From assembly GCF_900091565.1 (NCBI RefSeq), contig NZ_FMCV01000005.1:124964-188963 (forward strand): a stretch of 64,000 nucleotides of DNA. The letters run 5' to 3'. Made by a program: the position numbers and the translations under genes. Positions 1 through 8,858 of the stretch are shown here, in pieces (positions within the stretch are counted from its first letter, which is position 1; each line of letters opens with the position of its first letter). This DNA is from Micromonospora marina. GTDB taxonomy: Bacteria; Actinomycetota; Actinomycetes; Mycobacteriales; Micromonosporaceae. A model generated the notes under the pieces. That model saw only the letters and a list, made by a program, of their open reading frames with translations. It made no database searches and had not been told where the DNA came from.

Positions 1-1
1 C

Positions 2-1129
2 GCCGACGTGCCAGCCGCCGCACGGCCCGGGCGCCCGCTGCACGCCGAGCACGTGCTGGGCATCGGCGGCGCCACCCAGACGCTGATCTCTGCCGCCGTA
101 CGCCCGGCCGTGGACACCGCACTCGACCTCGGTACCGGCTCCGGCGTCCAGGCGCTGCACCTGGGCACCCACGCCCGCCGGGTCACCGCCACCGACGTCT
201 CGGAGCGGGCGCTGCGGTTCGCCGCGACCACCGCCGCGCTCAACGGGCAGGACTGGGAGCTGCTGCGCGGGGACATGGTCGCCCCGGTGGCCGGGCGTCG
301 CTTCGACCTGGTGGTCAGCAACCCGCCGTTCGTGGTCGGCCCGGGCACCACCACGCACGTCTACCGGGACTCCGGGCGGGTCGGCGACGCGATCGGCGCG
401 GAGCTGGCCGCCGCCGCGCCGGGCCTGCTCACCGAGGGCGGCACCATGCAGTACCTGGCGAACTGGGTGCACGTCACCGGCGAGGACTGGGCCGAGCGGG
501 TCACCGGCTGGTTCGGCGGAACCGGCCTGGACGCCTGGGTCATCCAGCGCGAGGTGGCCGACCCGATGGCGTACGTGAACCTCTGGCTCACCGACGTCGG
601 CGAGAGCGCCGACCCGCAGCGGATGGCCGCCTGGCTGGACTGGTTCGACGCGCACAAGGTCGAGGCGGTCGGCTTCGGCATCGTCTCGCTGCGCCGCTCC
701 GGGCACGACCAACCGGTCGTCCGGGTGGAGGACCTGCGCCAGCGCGTCGAGCCGCCGCTGGGCGACCGGATCGGCGAGTGGTTCGCCCGGCAGGACTGGC
801 TGCGCGCCCGGGACACCGAGGCGATGCTCGCCGCCCGCTACCGCGCCGCCGAAGGGCTCCAGCTGCGGCAGGAGGCCACCATGGGCGACGACGGCTGGGC
901 GGTGGACCGGCAGGTCCTGGCCACGCCCCGCGGCCTGCGCTGGTCGGAGGAGATCGACCCGCTGGTACTCGCCCTGGTCGGCGGCGCCGACGGCCGCCTG
1001 CCGCTGCGCGACCAGCTCGCCCTGCTCGCCGCCGCGCACGACGTGGCGCCGGACGAGCTGGCCGAGGCGGCCGGACCGATCGTGGCGCACCTGGTCGAGC
1101 GCGGCATCGTCGAGCCGGTGACCGACTGA
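2..1129 (+). CDS. Class I SAM-dependent methyltransferase, 5' end outside window
   Basis: The reading frame is open to the first bases of the window, so the N-terminus is missing; the first visible start is a GTG at 8. Counting from that GTG, a Rossmann SAM-binding motif (DLGTGSG, residues 40-46) is followed by NPPF at residues 105-108, the catalytic signature of amino- and amide-methylating enzymes of the HemK/RlmF type. About 250 further residues probably form a substrate-binding C-terminus. The target (RNA, protein or small molecule) cannot be told. Its TGA overlaps the ATG of dtd (TGATG), so the two are translationally coupled. Actinobacterial relatives, as I recall, are about 500 aa with an extra N-terminal domain, which fits a truncated view here. 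Confidence 0.8.
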   Translation, partial: ADVPAAARPGRPLHAEHVLGIGGATQTLISAAVRPAVDTALDLGTGSGVQALHLGTHARRVTATDVSERALRFAATTAALNGQDWELLRGDMVAPVAGRRFDLVVSNPPFVVGPGTTTHVYRDSGRVGDAIGAELAAAAPGLLTEGGTMQYLANWVHVTGEDWAERVTGWFGGTGLDAWVIQREVADPMAYVNLWLTDVGESADPQRMAAWLDWFDAHKVEAVGFGIVSLRRSGHDQPVVRVEDLRQRVEPPLGDRIGEWFARQDWLRARDTEAMLAARYRAAEGLQLRQEATMGDDGWAVDRQVLATPRGLRWSEEIDPLVLALVGGADGRLPLRDQLALLAAAHDVAPDELAEAAGPIVAHLVERGIVEPVTD

Positions 1130-1551
1130 TGCGAGCGGTGGTGCAGACGGTCGGCCGGGCCCGGGTGACAGTCGACGACGAGGTGACCGGGGAGATCGCC
1201 GACGGGCTGCTGGTGCTGCTCGGTGTCACCCACACCGACACCCCGCAGGTGGCCGCCACGATGGCCCGCAAGCTGCACGAACTGCGCATCCTCGACGACG
1301 AGCGCAGTGCCGCGGACGTCGGGGCGCCACTGCTCGTGGTCAGCCAGTTCACGCTCTACGGCGACGCCCGCAAGGGCCGGCGGCCGAGCTGGACCGCCGC
1401 CGCGCCCGCCGAGGTGGCCGAACCCCTGGTGGACGCCGTGGTCGAACAGTTGCGTGGCCGGGGCGCGAAGGTGGAGACCGGCCGCTTCCGCGCCCACATG
1501 CTCGTGGAGAGCGTCAACGTCGGTCCCCGCACCCTCGTGCTCGACCTCTAG
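1129..1551 (+). CDS. dtd: D-aminoacyl-tRNA deacylase
   Basis: Cytoplasmic proofreading enzyme that hydrolyses D-aminoacyl-tRNA, and also Gly-tRNA(Ala), recycling the tRNA. The 140-aa length is typical. The conserved SQFTLYGD motif lies at residues 72-79 and the Gly-cisPro motif is NVGP at 130-133, where many homologues have NDGP. The ATG overlaps the stop of the upstream methyltransferase, implying co-translation. It converges on the spo0M-like gene with a 4-bp overlap of the two 3' ends (1548-1551), so there is no room for a conventional terminator between them. Confidence 0.95.
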   Translation: MRAVVQTVGRARVTVDDEVTGEIADGLLVLLGVTHTDTPQVAATMARKLHELRILDDERSAADVGAPLLVVSQFTLYGDARKGRRPSWTAAAPAEVAEPLVDAVVEQLRGRGAKVETGRFRAHMLVESVNVGPRTLVLDL

Positions 1552-2339
1552 GAGAACAGTCCGCGACGGGACAGCGACTGACGCAGCCAGCCGTCGAGCT
1601 GCGCGGCCCAGTCGGTACGGTCCGCCGTCGCGTGGTCCACCGTGAACCGGCCGAACGCGTCCCGGCCCTCGGTGAACAGGCCGCCCCGCTTGTCCAGCTC
1701 CAGCACCACGTGCACCTGGCGCGGATCGGTCACGAAGGTGACCTCCAGCTGGTTCATCGCGCCCGCGTACTGCGGCGCCGGGTAGAACTCGATCTCCTGG
1801 TAGAAGGGCAACTGCTGGTGCAGGCCGTAGATGTGTCCACGCTCGACGTCGGCGCGGGCGAAGCGGAAACCCAGCCGTAGCAGCGCCTCCAGCAACCGCT
1901 CGTGGGCGGGCAGCGGGTGCACCGACACGGCGTCCATGTCGCCCTTGTCCACCGCCCGCGCCACCTCCAGCTCGGTACGCAGACCCATCGTCATGCCGTG
2001 CAGGTGCTGGCCGTACAGGTCGGTCAGCGGCGTCTCCCAGGGCACCTGGTAGCGGAACGGCACGTCGTGCCGCTGCCCCGGCTCCAGCCGGAACGGGCCG
2101 GTCATCTGGGCCCGGCCGAACTCCTGGTTGACGTCGTACTCCGAATCGGAACTCTCCACCTCGACCCGCGTGACCAGGCCGAGTGCGACGTAGCTCACGT
2201 CCACCGGGTGGTCGCCGCCGACCACCTGGATCCGGCCCTCCAGAACGCCGCCCGGGCGGCAGTTCGGGTTGGCCAGCACCGTCTCCACCGACGGTCCGCC
2301 CACACCCATCGCCTGCATGAGCCGCTTGAAGACCACCAC
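1548..2339 (-). CDS. spo0M: Spo0M-family sporulation-control protein
   Basis: A 263-aa arrestin-like Spo0M protein. The family has an N-terminal beta-sandwich (here opening with [16 protein letters not shown]) that resembles arrestin, and a C-terminal part of unclear function. In Bacillus Spo0M influences sporulation; its role in actinomycetes is not settled. The GTG start is preceded by a GGAGA site. The [13 protein letters not shown] segment near the C-terminus recurs in a second Spo0M-like gene at 52158-53087, so the window carries two paralogues. The gene is monocistronic and divergent from the sigma factor at 2557. Confidence 0.85.
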   Translation of the reverse strand: MVVFKRLMQAMGVGGPSVETVLANPNCRPGGVLEGRIQVVGGDHPVDVSYVALGLVTRVEVESSDSEYDVNQEFGRAQMTGPFRLEPGQRHDVPFRYQVPWETPLTDLYGQHLHGMTMGLRTELEVARAVDKGDMDAVSVHPLPAHERLLEALLRLGFRFARADVERGHIYGLHQQLPFYQEIEFYPAPQYAGAMNQLEVTFVTDPRQVHVVLELDKRGGLFTEGRDAFGRFTVDHATADRTDWAAQLDGWLRQSLSRRGLFS

Positions 2340-2556
2340 GTTCTCCGATCGTCAGTGCCGCACCGGCCCCGACGGCCGGTCGCTGGCACGGTAACCGTGC
2401 CGGGCAAGCGGATGCCGGATTCCCGCGAGGATTCCTGTCGGGTCTCCGATCGCCTCACTCCCGTCTCACGCCCCGACCGCCAAGCTGTTTGTCATCGGCC
2501 ACCACCGCGTGGGCGGCACGGGACCGGTAGGCACGTCGGACACGGGGAGAACAGAG

Positions 2557-3543
<987 letters not shown>

Positions 3544-3557
3544 TCCACACCCGGTCC

Positions 3558-3588
3558 GACAGGCCCCGGCGGTTCGCCGGGGCCTGTC
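3558..3588 (+). terminator. Hairpin terminator after sigB
   Basis: A perfect 13-bp stem (3558-3570 with 3576-3588) and 5-nt loop (GGTTC) lie 15 bp after the sigB stop. There is no clear U-tract, as is usual in high-GC actinomycetes. Confidence 0.8.
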
Positions 3589-3613
3589 GTGCTTGACCCG
3601 GGCGCTCCCGCCA

Positions 3614-3649
3614 TATACAACCGACTGGTTACACAACCGGGAGGTTATA
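3614..3649 (+). promoter_or_regulatory. Operator-like array upstream of arsR-type gene
   Basis: AACC at 3619, GGTT at 3627, AACC at 3635 and GGTT at 3643 recur exactly every 8 bp in alternating orientation, flanked by TATA on both sides. This gives three overlapping dyads. The array covers a possible -10 (TATACA, 3614-3619) and the ribosome binding site of the arsR-like gene, so a bound repressor could block its own transcription. A -35-like TTGACC is at 3593-3598. Confidence 0.6.
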
Positions 3650-3652
3650 GAA

Positions 3653-4015
3653 TTGTCCGCGGATCTGCTCGACGCCACCTTCGCCGCGCTCGCCGACCCC
3701 ACCCGGCGTGCCATCCTCAACCGACTGGCCGCCGGGGAGGCGACCGTCACCGAGCTGGCCGAGCCGTTCGCGATGAGCCAGCCGGCCGTCTCCAAGCACC
3801 TCAGGGTGCTGGAACGCGCCGGCCTGGTCACCCGGGGCCGGGACGCCCAGCGCCGTCCCTGCCGGCTCGACGCCCGGCCGCTGCGGGAGGCCGTCGCGTG
3901 GCTGGCGGACTACCGCGACTACTGGGCGGAGAGCTACGCACGGCTGGACGAGGTCCTCGCCGAGCTGACCGCCGGGAGCCGCAATGAGCGGCCTGACCGC
4001 CGGGAGCCGCAATGA
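3653..4015 (+). CDS. ArsR-family winged-helix transcriptional regulator
   Basis: A 120-aa ArsR/SmtB-type repressor. The winged helix spans about residues 8-90, with the recognition helix in MSQPAVSKHLRVLERAGLV. No cysteine or histidine cluster typical of metal sensors is visible, so it belongs to the metal-independent ArsR group that usually sits beside SRPBCC genes. The TTG start at 3653 is chosen because GGGAGG lies 8 nt upstream. The last ~14 residues are encoded by a 28-bp tandem repeat, and the TGA overlaps an ATG inside that repeat. It is first in an operon with an SRPBCC protein and a VOC protein, and probably represses it through the 8-bp-periodic operator. Confidence 0.88.
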   Translation: MSADLLDATFAALADPTRRAILNRLAAGEATVTELAEPFAMSQPAVSKHLRVLERAGLVTRGRDAQRRPCRLDARPLREAVAWLADYRDYWAESYARLDEVLAELTAGSRNERPDRREPQ

Positions 4016-4100
4016 GCGGCCTGACCGCCGGGAGGCCCGATGAGCGGCCTGAACGCCGAAGAGCCGCAATGAGCGGCCTGACCGCCGGGGAGCAGCGATG
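3965..4100 (+). repeat. 28/29-bp tandem repeat of an RBS-start-stop junction
   Basis: Five near-copies of a 28-29 bp unit (core CTGACCGCCGGGAGCCGCAA followed by TGAGCGG) bridge the arsR-like gene and the SRPBCC gene. Each copy contains a GGGAG-type Shine-Dalgarno and an ATG 4-6 nt later, at 3984, 4012, 4040, 4069 and 4098. Because 28 is not a multiple of 3, successive copies change frame and each short ORF ends in an ATGA overlap with a later start: 3984-4043, 4040-4072, 4069-4101 and 4012-4101. The last ATG (4098) starts the SRPBCC gene. Confidence 0.9.
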
Positions 4101-4101
4101 A
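4012..4101 (+). CDS. Possible 29-aa coupling peptide between arsR and SRPBCC genes
   Basis: An ATG overlapping the arsR stop (ATGA) opens a 29-codon frame that ends in a TGA overlapping the ATG of the SRPBCC gene at 4098. GGGAG lies 5 nt upstream. The peptide is repeat-encoded (it opens MSGLTAG and repeats that string) and Arg-rich. It may have no function beyond passing ribosomes along the operon. Translation is inferred from the site and overlaps only. Confidence 0.35.
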   Translation: MSGLTAGRPDERPERRRAAMSGLTAGEQR

Positions 4102-4589
4102 CCGATCTGACCGTCACGCTGCACGGCGACCGGGAGGTCCGGCTCAGCCGCGGCTTCGCTGCCCCGCGCCATCTGGTGTTCGCCGCCTTCACCCGCCCCG
4201 AACTGCTGGTGCGCTGGTGGGGCGCGCGCGGCTGGCACCTGGTCAAATGCGAGGTCGACCTGCGGGTGGGCGGGCGCTGGCGGTTCGTCTCCCGAGGGCC
4301 GGACGGTGACCTGATGGCCCAGGGCGGCACCTACCGCGAGATCGACCCGCCCGCGCGGCTGGTCTGCACCGAGATGTTCGACGACCAGTCCTACCCCGGC
4401 GAGACGCTGGTGCGTCACGACTTCACCGGCTCGGCGGGCCGGACCACGGTCGTCACCCACCTGCGGTACGCCACCGCGCAGGGCCGCGACACCGTCCTGC
4501 GCTATCCGATGACCCGCGGCCTGAGCGAGGCGTTCGACCGGCTCACGGCCGTGCTGCACAACGATTCGACGACAGGAGCGACAACGTGA
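4098..4589 (+). CDS. SRPBCC / AHSA1-like domain protein
   Basis: A 163-aa START-like protein of the Activator-of-Hsp90-ATPase-homologue-1 type. It begins with the characteristic pattern of ligand-cavity proteins (SRGFAAPRHLVFAAFTRPEL, then WWGARGW) and ends with helix residues around MTRGLSEAFDRL. Members bind hydrophobic small molecules in a helix-grip cavity; the ligand here is unknown. The partnership with an ArsR regulator upstream is very common in bacteria and suggests the regulator controls this gene. The stop overlaps the GTG of the downstream VOC gene (GTGA). Confidence 0.85.
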   Translation: MTDLTVTLHGDREVRLSRGFAAPRHLVFAAFTRPELLVRWWGARGWHLVKCEVDLRVGGRWRFVSRGPDGDLMAQGGTYREIDPPARLVCTEMFDDQSYPGETLVRHDFTGSAGRTTVVTHLRYATAQGRDTVLRYPMTRGLSEAFDRLTAVLHNDSTTGATT

Positions 4590-4993
4590 ACTGGACGCTG
4601 GAAGTGGTGGTCGTACCGGTCTCCGACGTGGACCGGGCCAAGGAGTTCTACGCCGGACGGCTCGGCTTCGCCGTCGACCACGACACGGATCTGGGCGGCG
4701 CGGGGCGGATCGTCCAGCTCACTCCCCCGGGATCCGGGTGCTCGATCGTCCTCGGCCGGGGCGTCGTACCGGAGATGCCGCCGGGCTCGCTCAAGGGCCT
4801 GCAACTGGTGGTGGCCGACCTGGAGAAGGCGCGCGCCGAACTGGTCGAGCGGGGCGCCGAGGTGAGCGAGATCCAGGTGGTGGGCCAGAACCCGCGCCCG
4901 GTGCCGCACCCGCTGGACAACGTCGGCTTCGTCTTCTTCCGCGACCCGGACGGCAACGAGTGGGCGGTGCAGCAGATCTCCGCCCGGGGCTGA
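4586..4993 (+). CDS. VOC (glyoxalase/bleomycin-resistance fold) protein
   Basis: A 135-aa single-domain vicinal-oxygen-chelate protein, with the opening beta strand and DVDRAKEFYAGRLGF of the first half-module and FRDPDGNEWAVQQ of the second. Such proteins act as dimers, either as metal-dependent isomerases or dioxygenases or as drug-binding proteins; the substrate cannot be predicted. It is third in the arsR operon and translationally coupled to the SRPBCC gene by a GTGA overlap. It is followed by a dispersed repeat that doubles as a convergent terminator. Confidence 0.87.
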   Translation: MNWTLEVVVVPVSDVDRAKEFYAGRLGFAVDHDTDLGGAGRIVQLTPPGSGCSIVLGRGVVPEMPPGSLKGLQLVVADLEKARAELVERGAEVSEIQVVGQNPRPVPHPLDNVGFVFFRDPDGNEWAVQQISARG

Positions 4994-4998
4994 GGAGC

Positions 4999-5053
4999 GT
5001 TAAGAAGGGGCCCTTCCTCTACCGGAGGCGTTAACAAGGGGCCCTTCCTTACA
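4999..5053. repeat. Dispersed repeat family A, copy 1
   Basis: Two direct half-units of GTTAAGAAGGGGCCCTTCCT separated by a CTACCGGAGGC spacer. Each half contains an AAGGGGCCCTT palindrome. It sits between convergent genes and can act as a two-way terminator. The stop codon of the Pat-like gene on the minus strand (5049-5051) lies inside it. Other copies are at 30174, 48794 and 52099. Confidence 0.85.
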
Positions 5054-7604
5054 ACCGCCGGGGGCCCGTGTCGGGGCGCGGGGACTCCGTGCCGGTGCGG
5101 ACCGTGGCGTGCAGCACCGAGATGCCGTCCGGCCGGGCCAGCACCGGGTTGAGCGTGAGCGACCGCACCCGGGGCTGCTCGTCGGCGAGGCGGCCGACCC
5201 GCATCAGCAGGTCGACCAGGGCCGCCCGGTCCACCGGCGCGGCGCCCCGGTGCCCGCGCAGCAGCGGTGCCGCCCGGGGCTCGTCGACCAGTTCGGCGGC
5301 GTCCCGGTCGGTGAGCGGGACCGCGCGCCAGGCCCGGTCACCCAGCAGCTCGGTCGCCACGCCACCCAGCCCGAAACCGACCACCGGCCCGAACGCCGGA
5401 TCCTCCACCAGCTCCACCACACACGCCACACCCGGCGCGACCATCGGCTGGACCAGCACCTCCGCGCCGAACACCGGGGCCATCTCGGCGTACGCGCGGC
5501 GCAGCGCGGCGGTGTCGGCCAGGTCGAGGCGTACCGCGCCGAGGTCGAGGCGGTGCCGCAGTCCGGGTGCGGCGGCCTTGAGCGCCACCGGCCGGCCGAG
5601 CCGGTCGGCGGCCGCCAGCACCTCGTCGGCGCTGCCGGCCGGGACCGACTCCACCACGTCGATCCCGTACGCGCGCAGCAACGCCGCCGCGTCGGCCCCG
5701 TCCGGCCGCAGCGCGGCGTGCCCCGCCGCCCGGTCCACGTCGGCCAGTTCCGGCAGCACACCGGCGGGCCGGCGCAGCCAGTCCGCGTACCCGGTGACCC
5801 GGCCCAGCGCGCGTACCGCCTCCTCCACGCTCGGGTACGCCGGCACCCCGGCCGGCACCAGCCCGGCCAGGAACGTCGCCACCACCGGCTTGCCGGTGAC
5901 CCGCGCGTCGGGCAGCGCCGCCGCGAAGTCGGCCGCCGGGTCGGCGAGCTGGCCCGGCAACGGCGGCGCGAACACCGCCACCACGGCGTCCACCTGCTCG
6001 CCGGCCACCGCGTCGCCGAGCGCGGCGGCGTACGCGGCGGCCCCCGCGCTCGGCCCGACGTTCTGCGGGTAGCCGTCGGCGACGGTCAGTCCCTGGGCGG
6101 CGCAGGCGGTCGCGGCCAGCCCGGTCAGCGCCGACGAGTTGCCCACCACCGCCACCCGCCGCCCGGTCGGCAGGGGCTGGTGGGCCAGCAGGACGCCCAC
6201 GTCGAGCAGCTCGGACACGGTGTCCACCCGGATCACCCCGGACTGGGCGAACAGCGCGCTCACCGCCGCCGCGTCCAGCGCGGGCGCGTCCCCCACCCCG
6301 CGCGGCCGGGCCAGCGAGGCGAGCGCCACCACCGGCTTGCGGCGGCCGATGCGCCGGGCCAGCCGGGCGAACTTGCGCGGGTTGCCGAACGTCTCCAGGT
6401 AGAGCGTGATGACGTCGGTGGCCGGATCGTCCTGCCAGTACTGGAGCAGGTCGTTGCCGGACACGTCGGCCCGGTTGCCGGCCGAGACGAAGCTGGACAG
6501 CCCGAGCCCGCGCCGGGACGCCTCGGCCAGCAGCGCCACCCCGAACGCCCCGGACTGGCTGAACACGCCGACCCGGCCCGCCGCGGGCAGCGCCGGGGCG
6601 AGCGTGGCGTTGAGGCGTACCGCCGGGTCGGTGTTGGCGATACCGAGGCAGTTCGGGCCGATCACCCGCATGCCGGCCAGGTGCGCGGCGCGGACCAGCG
6701 CGCGCTGCGCGGCAGCGCCGGCCGGGCCGGACTCGGCGAACCCGGCCGAGATCACCACCAGGCCGTGCGCGCCCGCGCGGGCCGCGTCGCGGACCACGTC
6801 GGTCACCGCGTCCGGCGGGACCGCCACCACGGCCAGGTCGACGTCCTGGCCGGCGTCGGCCGCCGACGGGTACGCGGGCAGCCCCGCCACAGTCGTCGCG
6901 CTCGGGTGCACCGGCACGATCGACCCGGCGAAGCCGCCGTCGCGCAGGTGCCCGAGCAGCGCCGCGCCGACGCCCTGGCCGGTGGTGCTGGCGCCGTAGA
7001 CGGCGATGCCCCGGGGCGCGAGCAGCCGGGCGATCGACCGGGCCTCGGTGCGGTGCTCCCGGCCGCGCTGCACCTCCAGGGTCGCCTCGGTGGGCGCGAT
7101 CGGGAAGCTCAGGTGCACCACGCCGTCGGCGTACTGGCGCTGCACCTGGTAGCCGAAGTCGGCGAAGACCCGCAGCATCGCCCCGTTGGCCGGGAGCACC
7201 TCGGCGACGAAGTGCACGATGCCGTTGCGCCCGGCCGCGTCGGCCAGGTGCTCCAGCAGCACCGAGCCGATGCCGCGGCCCTGGTAGGCGTCCTCGACCA
7301 CGAACGCCACCTCCGCCTCTGGCGAGGCGGGACCGAGCCGTTCGTAGCGGCCGACGGCGACGATCCGCTCGCCGGCCAGCACCACGAACGCCTCCCGGTC
7401 GCGGTGGTCGACGTTGACGAAGCGCTTCAGGTCGCGTTCCGGGATCCGCGGGTACGGCGAGAAGTACCGCAGGTATCGGGTGCGTTCCGAGAAGCGGCCG
7501 TGCATGGCCACGATCTCGGCCGCGTCCTCCGGCCGGATCGGTCGCAGCTGGACGGTCGTGCCGTCGCTGAGCAGCACGTCCAGCGGTTGCTCGACAGTGG
7601 TCAC
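5049..7604 (-). CDS. Pat-like protein acetyltransferase: GNAT fused to acyl-CoA-synthetase-like domain
   Basis: An 851-aa fusion. Residues about 15-165 are a GNAT acetyltransferase with the acetyl-CoA loop QGRGIGSVLLEHL. The rest resembles NDP-forming acetyl-CoA synthetase: a CoA-binding Rossmann fold starting near RGIAVYGAS, a ligase-CoA domain and a C-terminal ATP-grasp. The N-terminal GNAT order matches the Streptomyces PatA type of lysine acetyltransferase rather than enterobacterial Pat. In the segment before AQSGVIRV, where active synthetases carry the phosphorylated His of an SHTG-like motif, no His is present, so the large domain is probably regulatory. The GTG start has GGGGAGG 8 nt upstream. 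It lies 25 bp after acuC in the same operon, pairing acetylation with deacetylation. Confidence 0.85.
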   Translation of the reverse strand: MTTVEQPLDVLLSDGTTVQLRPIRPEDAAEIVAMHGRFSERTRYLRYFSPYPRIPERDLKRFVNVDHRDREAFVVLAGERIVAVGRYERLGPASPEAEVAFVVEDAYQGRGIGSVLLEHLADAAGRNGIVHFVAEVLPANGAMLRVFADFGYQVQRQYADGVVHLSFPIAPTEATLEVQRGREHRTEARSIARLLAPRGIAVYGASTTGQGVGAALLGHLRDGGFAGSIVPVHPSATTVAGLPAYPSAADAGQDVDLAVVAVPPDAVTDVVRDAARAGAHGLVVISAGFAESGPAGAAAQRALVRAAHLAGMRVIGPNCLGIANTDPAVRLNATLAPALPAAGRVGVFSQSGAFGVALLAEASRRGLGLSSFVSAGNRADVSGNDLLQYWQDDPATDVITLYLETFGNPRKFARLARRIGRRKPVVALASLARPRGVGDAPALDAAAVSALFAQSGVIRVDTVSELLDVGVLLAHQPLPTGRRVAVVGNSSALTGLAATACAAQGLTVADGYPQNVGPSAGAAAYAAALGDAVAGEQVDAVVAVFAPPLPGQLADPAADFAAALPDARVTGKPVVATFLAGLVPAGVPAYPSVEEAVRALGRVTGYADWLRRPAGVLPELADVDRAAGHAALRPDGADAAALLRAYGIDVVESVPAGSADEVLAAADRLGRPVALKAAAPGLRHRLDLGAVRLDLADTAALRRAYAEMAPVFGAEVLVQPMVAPGVACVVELVEDPAFGPVVGFGLGGVATELLGDRAWRAVPLTDRDAAELVDEPRAAPLLRGHRGAAPVDRAALVDLLMRVGRLADEQPRVRSLTLNPVLARPDGISVLHATVRTGTESPRPDTGPRRL

Positions 7605-7629
7605 CGGTCGGTCCTCCCCTGCCGCCGGC

Positions 7630-8811
7630 TCAGTCGCGCGGGTCGTGCGGATCGAGCCCGAGCAGCGGGAAGACGGCCTTGCGGGTGGCCGCGACGGCCC
7701 GGTCCACCGCGTTCGGCTCGCCGCTGGGCTGCCACGGCTGGTACGACGGGTCCACGTCGTCGGTCATCCGCAACGGCACCTCGTGCCCGGGTCGCAGCCG
7801 CGCGGCCAGGTCCCGCCAGCCGGGCGGGGTCAGCGTGGCCGGGTCGACCGGCTCGCCGGCGGCGATCGCGAGCAGGTGCGTCCAGGCCCGGGGCACCACC
7901 TCGACGAGCGCGTACCCGCCGCCGCCGGTGGCGACCCAGCGGCCGTCGCACAGGTCGTCGGCGAGCGCCCGCAGCGCGCGGTAGGTGGCCCGCTGCCCGT
8001 CCACGGAGAGGTGCAGGTCGGCCAGCGGATCCTTGCGGTGCCCGTCCGCTCCGCACTGGGTGACCAGCACCTGCGGCCGGAACGCGCGCAGCACCGACGG
8101 CACGATCGCGTGGAACGCCCGCTGCCAGCCCGCGTCACCCACTCCCGGCGGCAGCGGCACGTTGACAGCGGTGCCCTCCGCGCCCGGACCGCCGGTCTCG
8201 TCCGGGAACCCGGTGCCGGGGAACAACGCGAGCGGCGTCTCGTGCAGGCTTACGGTGAGCACCCGCGGGTCGCGGTAGAAGATCTCCTGCACGCCGTCGC
8301 CGTGGTGCACGTCCACGTCCACGTACGCGATCCGTTGCGCGCCGAGGTCGAGCAGCCGGGCGATGGCCACCGCCGGGTCGTTGTAGACACAGAACCCGGC
8401 GGCCCGGGCGCGCATGGCGTGGTGCAGCCCACCGGCCACGCTCACCGCGCGCCGTGCCTCGCCGCGCCACACCGCCTCGGCGGCGGCCGTCGTGGCGCCG
8501 GCGATCAGCGCGCTCGCCTCGTGCATCCCGTCGAAGACGGGATTGTCCGAGGTGCCCAGACCGAAGCCGGCGAACAGCGGGTCGCGCGGCGCGGACCGGA
8601 CGGCGTCCAGGTAGGCCGGATCGTGTACGCGGGTGAGCAGCGCGTCGTCCGCCGGCTCGGGCTTGACCAGCCGCACGCCGGGCCGGTCCAGGACACCAAG
8701 TTCGCGGGCGAGCGCCATGGTCAGCTCGACCCGGACCGGGTCGAGGGGATGGTCGCCCATGTCGTAGGCGAGGAGAGCCTCGTCCCACACCACCACCGTG
8801 TCGTCGGCCAT
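7630..8811 (-). CDS. acuC: AcuC-like lysine deacetylase (histone deacetylase family)
   Basis: A 393-aa zinc-dependent class I HDAC-fold deacetylase. The catalytic His pair is in GGLHHAM (130-131). Zinc ligands are Asp167 and His169 in DVDVHHGDG and Asp256 in CGADGH, and the transition-state Tyr lies in GGGGYAL. In Bacillus, AcuC reactivates acetyl-CoA synthetase by removing acetyl-lysine. Its position directly upstream of a Pat-like acetyltransferase supports an opposing role, with acetyl-CoA synthetase (not in the window) a likely shared substrate. The ATG at 8811 gives the usual family length. The rhodanese gene ends 47 bp upstream, so all three may be one transcript. Confidence 0.93.
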   Translation of the reverse strand: MADDTVVVWDEALLAYDMGDHPLDPVRVELTMALARELGVLDRPGVRLVKPEPADDALLTRVHDPAYLDAVRSAPRDPLFAGFGLGTSDNPVFDGMHEASALIAGATTAAAEAVWRGEARRAVSVAGGLHHAMRARAAGFCVYNDPAVAIARLLDLGAQRIAYVDVDVHHGDGVQEIFYRDPRVLTVSLHETPLALFPGTGFPDETGGPGAEGTAVNVPLPPGVGDAGWQRAFHAIVPSVLRAFRPQVLVTQCGADGHRKDPLADLHLSVDGQRATYRALRALADDLCDGRWVATGGGGYALVEVVPRAWTHLLAIAAGEPVDPATLTPPGWRDLAARLRPGHEVPLRMTDDVDPSYQPWQPSGEPNAVDRAVAATRKAVFPLLGLDPHDPRD

Positions 8812-8858
8812 GCGGCCATCGTCGCACGTGGTCCGGGGCGCGCCCACGGGTCGTACGC

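Noticed and set aside
588..1497. Long minus-strand frames opposite the methyltransferase and dtd
   Set aside because: Arg/Pro/Ser-rich translations typical of antisense frames in high-GC DNA, no family resemblance, and fully overlapped by recognised genes.
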